DNA from: Anaeramoeba flamelloides
Lineage: Eukaryota > Metamonada > Anaeramoebidae
Reading direction: 5' to 3'
Assembly (NCBI GenBank): GCA_027625915.1
Contig: JANTQA010000070.1
Span: 5,957,001 to 6,021,000, forward strand
Length of the DNA: 64,000 nt
In this document: piece by piece, positions 58,977 through 64,000 of the stretch
How the letters are laid out: every line of letters begins with the position of its first letter
How positions within the stretch are numbered: the first letter of the stretch is position 1
Made by a program: the position numbers and the translations under genes
The notes under the pieces: generated by a model
Database searches by the model: none
What the model was told of the DNA's origin: nothing
Seen by the model: the letters and a program-made list of their open reading frames with translations, nothing else

Positions 58977-61069
58977 TTTGAGAAAATTTTGAAAAAATGA
59001 TTTTTTTGGGAATCTTTTTGCCTAAAGAAAAGAACAAAAATTGAGGAACACATTTTTTAATTCACAACACTTTTTTTTTTGAAATTAGTTTCATATTTTG
59101 AAAAGTAATAAAAAGATCACTTTAGAAATTATTTTCAATTTAAAGTTTTTTACAATTAATATCTGTATAAACTTAAACAAAACACAAAACTTAACTTTTC
59201 ATAAAAAGAGTATCAGGTTTTTAAAAGTTAACATATATTTTTTGTGATATGTTAACTTTAAAAAATTACAGACAATTTTCAAAGGTCATCGATTAAAAAT
59301 CAACTTTTTTTTTACCCTTTTTTGGGCTTTTAAAAAACTAACATTTTGCGATTGAAATTTGAAAAAATAGAGAAGAAAATCAGAATCTAAAATCTAACAG
59401 ACTTTATGGCTGAAGGGTCAAAAAATTTTTGAAAGTATTTATATGAATTCTGTCATTACTGTTCTGTATACAACGAAAATGTATTTGTTAAACATTTAAA
59501 TATTAAATTATTTGAGAAACCGAGGTTTTAAATAATATTTTGTTGTGGATTTAATAGTTTGAGATATTAAATTGATTGTTATCGAGCTTTATAAAACTCG
59601 ATTATTAAGAAAATAGATTTAAATACTGGAAACGAATAATAAGGGTCTGAAAATAAGAAATCAATTTAAAGAAAAGAAAATAAAACTCTTTAATTATTGT
59701 TAAAATAAATCGACATTTCAAAGTACCTCTTTTGATAAAAAAGTTAAAATGGAAAATAATTTTATCACAATTTTTAATTAGGAACCTTAATAGAACCTGA
59801 AAATTCAAAGTAAGATCTATTTATCAAAAGAATAAATAAATAAATAACAAAAAAATGGAATAATACAATACAATCATTGTTTTTATAATATTTATATTTT
59901 GTCTGGGTTTTTCATTGGTTGATCTTTCATTAAAAATTTGTTGGAAAACATTGAATATTTTGCAGAATCTCAACAACTACAACAACAATTTCAATATGAA
60001 AGTTGATTTAAATGGTATTTGTTGATTTGATTGAAAATAATATAATGGATATTTCTTTCCAAGTTAATTTGTTTCTTCTTTTAAAAGATGATACTTTTCT
60101 TCTTCATATTTTCTGATTCTCTTAAGGTTCATAATTAAAAACAGTGTTTAAATTTTTTCCCTGTTTCACTTTTAATCTCAAAAAGGAAGCTATTCTTTAT
60201 CTTTAAGTTCGTGTAATTTTTTGTAAACATACAACTTTATTAGAATAAAAAAGAATTAAAAATATTTTTTTTTTTACTATTTCAAACTTCAAATACAATC
60301 AAAGGCCAAAAACAATATCTCCTGATTTTTTAATTTGGATAAAAATCAGATTTTTCTATTTTAAAAACTACTCTGAAACAAAAAAATTTATTTTTCAAAT
60401 GTTTATATAAAAAATTTTGTATGAAAATCTCTCATTTGTTTTATTTATTTATAGAAAGGAGTAATTAAAGAAAAATCATCAAATAAAAAAAAAGAGAAGA
60501 AGAAAAATAATTAAAATATATATAAAAAATAAATTTATCATTTTCATGACCAACTAGAAACTATCCACATCCTGAATACACAGTAAAGGCAAAAACGCGA
60601 TAGAAAGTTTATCGATTATAGATAAAAATTCCACATTCCGTGATTAATAATTGGTATTCCACGACTCTCAGAGTGAAAATATCTCATTTGTTTCCCCAAA
60701 ATTGTATTAATTTATCGATCTCCAAGTTAATTTTTAAAAAAAAGTAAATAAAATCAAAAAATAAATAAAAAAAAAAAAGGGTTATTAAAATCAATTAATT
60801 GTATGGAAGTGGTAAAAAGAACATTATTAATTTTATTAAAAAAAGTCATAATTATTATTTCTCTTATTATAATAAAATAAAAATATAAAAAAACAAATTC
60901 AAATAGAAATAATTGATAATTATTTATAATGATTTGAACAATGGAAAATTAAATTGGTTGTTTGAATAAAATATCTTTTAAATTTTTAATAAAAAAAATA
61001 GGTAATTAATAATAAAAAAATAATATGAGGATAAGATAAAAAAAAAAAATAAAAAACAAAAATATGTTT
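58977..61069. other. Intergenic region between CAP-Gly and EML genes
   Basis: About 2.1 kb of AT-rich DNA: CAP-Gly promoter side on the left and EML 3' flank on the right. A short palindromic pair near 59210-59250 (TTAAAAGTTAACATAT and ATATGTTAACTTTAAA) is the only structure noted. No gene. Confidence 0.5.
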
Positions 61070-62252
61070 TTAATCATTTTTTTTAACTTTCCAAATAAAT
61101 AAACAAGCATCCATACCACCGGCTGAAATAATGTATTCACCATCTGGAGTGAATCTAACTTTAGTAACATGACTGCAATGTCCGCCATAATATTTTCCTT
61201 GATGTTCGCGGTCTAAGCAAGGGTAATTATAGATTCCGACCATTCCGTTATCGTCTGATATGGTGAGTAATTTATTATCAGGTGAACGATCACAAGAGTT
61301 TATGTCTGTACCGTCCATTCCTTCACGGAAAACGCCACCAACTGGCCACCCAAGAACGGTTGTCCAACTTCTCCATTCAATTTCCGCGAATTCAGATCTG
61401 TATGTCTGTCTTTTACAGTCGAGTGTTGAGTGGTATAAGAGATTGTAATCACCTGCTGCTGATTTGATAATTTCGCCATCATGTGAAAAATCGAGTGAGG
61501 TGATATAGGAACTATGCCCGCCTAAAGTACCCTTGTGGGTCCATTTGGATCCGCTTTTGTTATGGAAGAGATCTATAAATGAGTCATGCGATGCAACAGC
61601 ACAGATTTTGCCATCGGGGCTAAATCTGACAACGGAGATTTCCTTTTTTCTTCCTTTGTACTCAAATGTACTTTTCAGTTGTGCATAATGAAATATTTTA
61701 AAGGATCCATCGTTATATCCCACGCCAATGAATTTACCATCAGGGCTGATTGCTACTGCTCGGGATGGCTGTTCGAGCATGACAGTTTTCTTGGATCTTC
61801 GTGATTCTAGATCCCATAAAATTAATTTCTTGTCATCAGAAGTCGAAATAATTTCGTGTTTTGTTGGGTGAATGGCAAGCCCCCAGAGCTCGGCCATGCT
61901 GGCTGTTCCGTGTGTTGTCAATAATGGTGAATAATCATTTGACTGTGTTAAGGACCAAATGTTTCCATTCAGATTACCTCCAATAACTGTTGTCCCGTCG
62001 GGGCTTACTGTTAGTGCTCGGATGTGCTCATTCTCGACAGATAATTGTTTTATTAATGGTTTTTTGCTCATTAAATTTTTACAAATATAGACTCCTCCTT
62101 TTTTGGTACCTCCTACTATCACAGTCATATCATCATTTGATGCAATACATATTACAGGTGCATTTGCATTTTTTAATGGAATCACTTTAATGCATTTGCT
62201 TTGCCTCCAGATGTATAGCTCACCTGACGCTGTTCCAGTTACAGTATAAACC
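61070..62252 (-). CDS. EML-type (echinoderm microtubule-associated protein-like) WD40 protein, C-terminal exon
   Basis: A minus-strand terminal exon of 394 codons ends IWKVKKND-TAA. It begins after an AAAAAG acceptor at 62253 with phase 2, so the first part of the gene is missing. WD40-like blades run throughout. Diagnostic EML/TAPE text includes TGTASGELYIWR, ELWGLAIHPTKHEIISTSDD, RAVAISPDGKFIGVGYNDGS, EWRSWTTVLGWPVGGVF, DGTDINSCDRSPDNKLLTIS, VGIYNYPC and YGGHCSHVTKVRFTPDGEYI, then ISAGGMDACLFIWKV. EML proteins bind microtubules through the tandem beta-propeller TAPE domain and an N-terminal coiled coil (family knowledge). The HELP motif and first blades expected upstream were not found to the right, so they lie in short exons I cannot see or beyond base 64000. 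No Met precedes the exon, which confirms that it is partial. Confidence 0.88.
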
Positions 62253-62257
62253 CTTTT

Positions 62258-62340
62258 TTTTAGAGTGTTTTTTTTTGTTTTTTTGTTTTTTTTATTGTTT
62301 TTTTGGTTTTTTTGTTTTTTTGTTTTTTTGTTTTTTGTTT
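62258..62340. repeat. (GTTTTTTT)n-like tract at the EML acceptor
   Basis: Runs of 6-8 T separated by single G. On the coding (minus) strand this is an A-rich tract with C spacers directly before the AG acceptor, where most genes would have pyrimidines. Confidence 0.8.
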
Positions 62341-62612
62341 TGAAGTAATAAATTAAATAAATATTAAAAAGTTTTTAATTCAGTTTTTTTTTGATTTACT
62401 AATGCACTTGGATCTTTGTAAAAGTAAATTTTCAAATAAAAAAAAAATTGTAATTTATCCTTAATATTTTTAAAATCACAATCAGTTCTCCTTTTAAGGA
62501 TCAGCTTATAAATTTGATTTTAATCAAAGAATAATTCAAAAAAGGTTAATAAATTTTATATATAATTTTTAAATTTTGAAATGTTGTAGAAACTAAAAAG
62601 AAAATTTTAAAG

Positions 62613-62727
62613 AGCTGTATACGGCTGTTTAAAAAAATGTGTACAAAAAGTTTTCAAAAAAGGTTTACTCAAACAGTTTGAGTAACACTTTTGAATACTT
62701 TTATTTCTCACTTCTTTTAAGCAGCTG
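62613..62727. repeat. Inverted-repeat hairpin right of the EML exon
   Basis: The left arm begins AGCTG and runs through AAGTTTTCAAAAAAGGTTTA to CTCAAAC. The right arm, from AGTTTGAGTAACACTTTTGA to AAGCAGCTG, pairs with it over ~50 bp with mismatches and almost no loop. MITE-like; no other copy seen. Confidence 0.65.
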
Positions 62728-64000
62728 AATTAAAAATTTTTTTTTTATTTTATTTTTTTTTTAAGCTGAAAAAACTAAACACTAACCTAAGACGAAGAAT
62801 AACTTTGTTATTTTTTTGTTTAAAAGTAAAGTAGAAAATTTATTCGATTTATTTTCTTTCTTTCACAAATTAAAAACTTAGCAATGAGTAATGTGGTTCG
62901 TTGTATAGTTACATAGAATTCCTCAATTTTTTTTTTTAATCAAAGAAAAAACTAAATTCAATTTTCAGGTGTTAAATAATTCTCATATTGAAAAAATAAA
63001 AAAGATCTTGATATGAATTCTGATCTTGACAATTCATACAAAAGATATAAAAGCAAATTGTTTACGTTTAAAACAAAAGCGTTTCTGATCTTTTGTTTTT
63101 TTTTATCCTTTGAAAAAGAAATGAAAAAAAAAATATTAATTTTTTTCGCCCAATCAAACCCAAATTGAATTAAACTCTGTTTCTGTCAAAGGGTGTTCCA
63201 ACAATTTTTCCAAAAAAAACGTTTTTTTCAAATATCAATTATTTTTGATCATTAGCATTTGAAGATTAAACCAGAAATAAGTCGAATAATACATATTAGA
63301 GAATAGTTGATATCCTTATTATGGAGGTAAAAAAATTTAACCAATCGATATATTTTTTTAAGAATTGAAAAAATTAAAATTCTTGTTTACTTTTTGTGAA
63401 AAAAATAACAATGTTTATTTTTATCTTTAATTGAAGATCAAACAAAATTCCAATAGAATATCAATATGATTTTTCTACAATCATTTCCAAGCTTTCAATA
63501 ACATTAGAATAGTGTGTTTTTACTAAGTGACTATACATATTGCAATAAAAAAAATTTGCAAAGCAATTAGGTTACAATGAAAAAAAAATAGAAGTTAAAA
63601 AGCCAAAATGAGAAAAAATGATTTAAATTTTGAAAATTATATTTTTTTCTTTCGAATATCCATTTAAATCCTTTAAAGACACATGTAATCCATCCATTAC
63701 AACTGGGCACCTTTAACTGGGAAATATTTTATTTATAATAATTGATAGATTGTTTTTAAATATTTTTTAACGACAAAGTTTGTAAAGCTTTCTATCATTC
63801 AACGTGAAATAAAATGAGAGTAACAAGGGAATTCTATTGATGAATATCTGTTTATTTAATATTTTTATTTTTGTTATGGATTTAAAGATTTACGATTCCA
63901 AATTATTGTTATAAATTTATTAAACTGAAAATTTTATCAATTTATCAAAAGATATTTCTCGTCTGAAAACCATTTTAAAAAACAATTTTTATCAGACAAA

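Larger units (their letters stand above)
62253..64000. other. EML intron or upstream region to window end
   Basis: AT-rich. It begins with a (GTTTTTTT)n tract at 62258-62340 and holds a related single end of the 34.3-kb hairpin family (about 62478) and an inverted repeat at 62613-62727. No exon with WD40 or HELP text is visible on the minus strand. It is probably intron of the EML gene. Confidence 0.5.

Overview
This is AT-rich nuclear DNA of a microbial eukaryote. Intergenic and intronic DNA is mostly A/T runs, while exons stand out by higher G+C and by recognisable eukaryotic domains. Introns are GT-AG, the standard code fits (genes end at TAA and TAG and are open through hundreds of codons), and proteins carry long Lys-, Asn-, Gln- and Glu-rich tracts. 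These traits, plus a LisH-RasGEF of the kind known from amoebae, suggest an amoeboid protist. An anaeramoebid is my best guess, but that is inference from style, not from a marker gene.

Layout: eight genes are supported. The first three read rightward: a SET1/trithorax-like histone methyltransferase (627-2870, no intron), an unrecognised basic protein (6916-8052, no intron) and TRAPPC8/Trs85 (12898-25390, three exons, with introns of 5.9 and 1.9 kb). After a convergent gap at 25.4-28.3 kb the other five read leftward: a DENN-domain Rab-GEF-like protein (31980-28294, three exons), an XMAP215/ch-TOG-type multi-TOG protein (45345-38328, three exons), a LisH-REM-RasGEF protein (54480-47221, three exons), a CAP-Gly coiled-coil protein (58976 to about 57197 or beyond, four exons seen) and the C-terminal exon of an EML-type WD40 protein (62252-61070) whose 5' part is not seen and may lie beyond the window. 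Splice joins were worked out by hand. In each complete model the reading phase is kept across every intron and the join completes a conserved family motif or gives an open frame.

The genes group by theme. Three of the five leftward genes (XMAP215, CAP-Gly, EML) belong to microtubule-binding families. The two genes that meet head to head at 25-28 kb, TRAPPC8 and DENN, both belong to Rab-GEF systems, and the RasGEF is another GTPase exchange factor.

The non-coding DNA is not featureless. It holds several families of short inverted-repeat elements that look like MITEs. They include a near-perfect 198-bp hairpin flanked by TA, a mariner-like 478-bp element, a family of about 500-530 bp present in opposite orientations in introns of two neighbouring genes, and a 775-bp element with a hairpin family inside it. 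There is also a decayed LINE 3' end set among stem-loop repeats at 34.9-36.3 kb. Most of the long introns contain such elements, so insertion is a plausible cause of their unusual length.

The most novel-looking protein observation is a PH-fold/EVH1-like segment between TOG1 and TOG2 of the XMAP215 protein. I saw no tRNA or rRNA gene and no CRISPR array.
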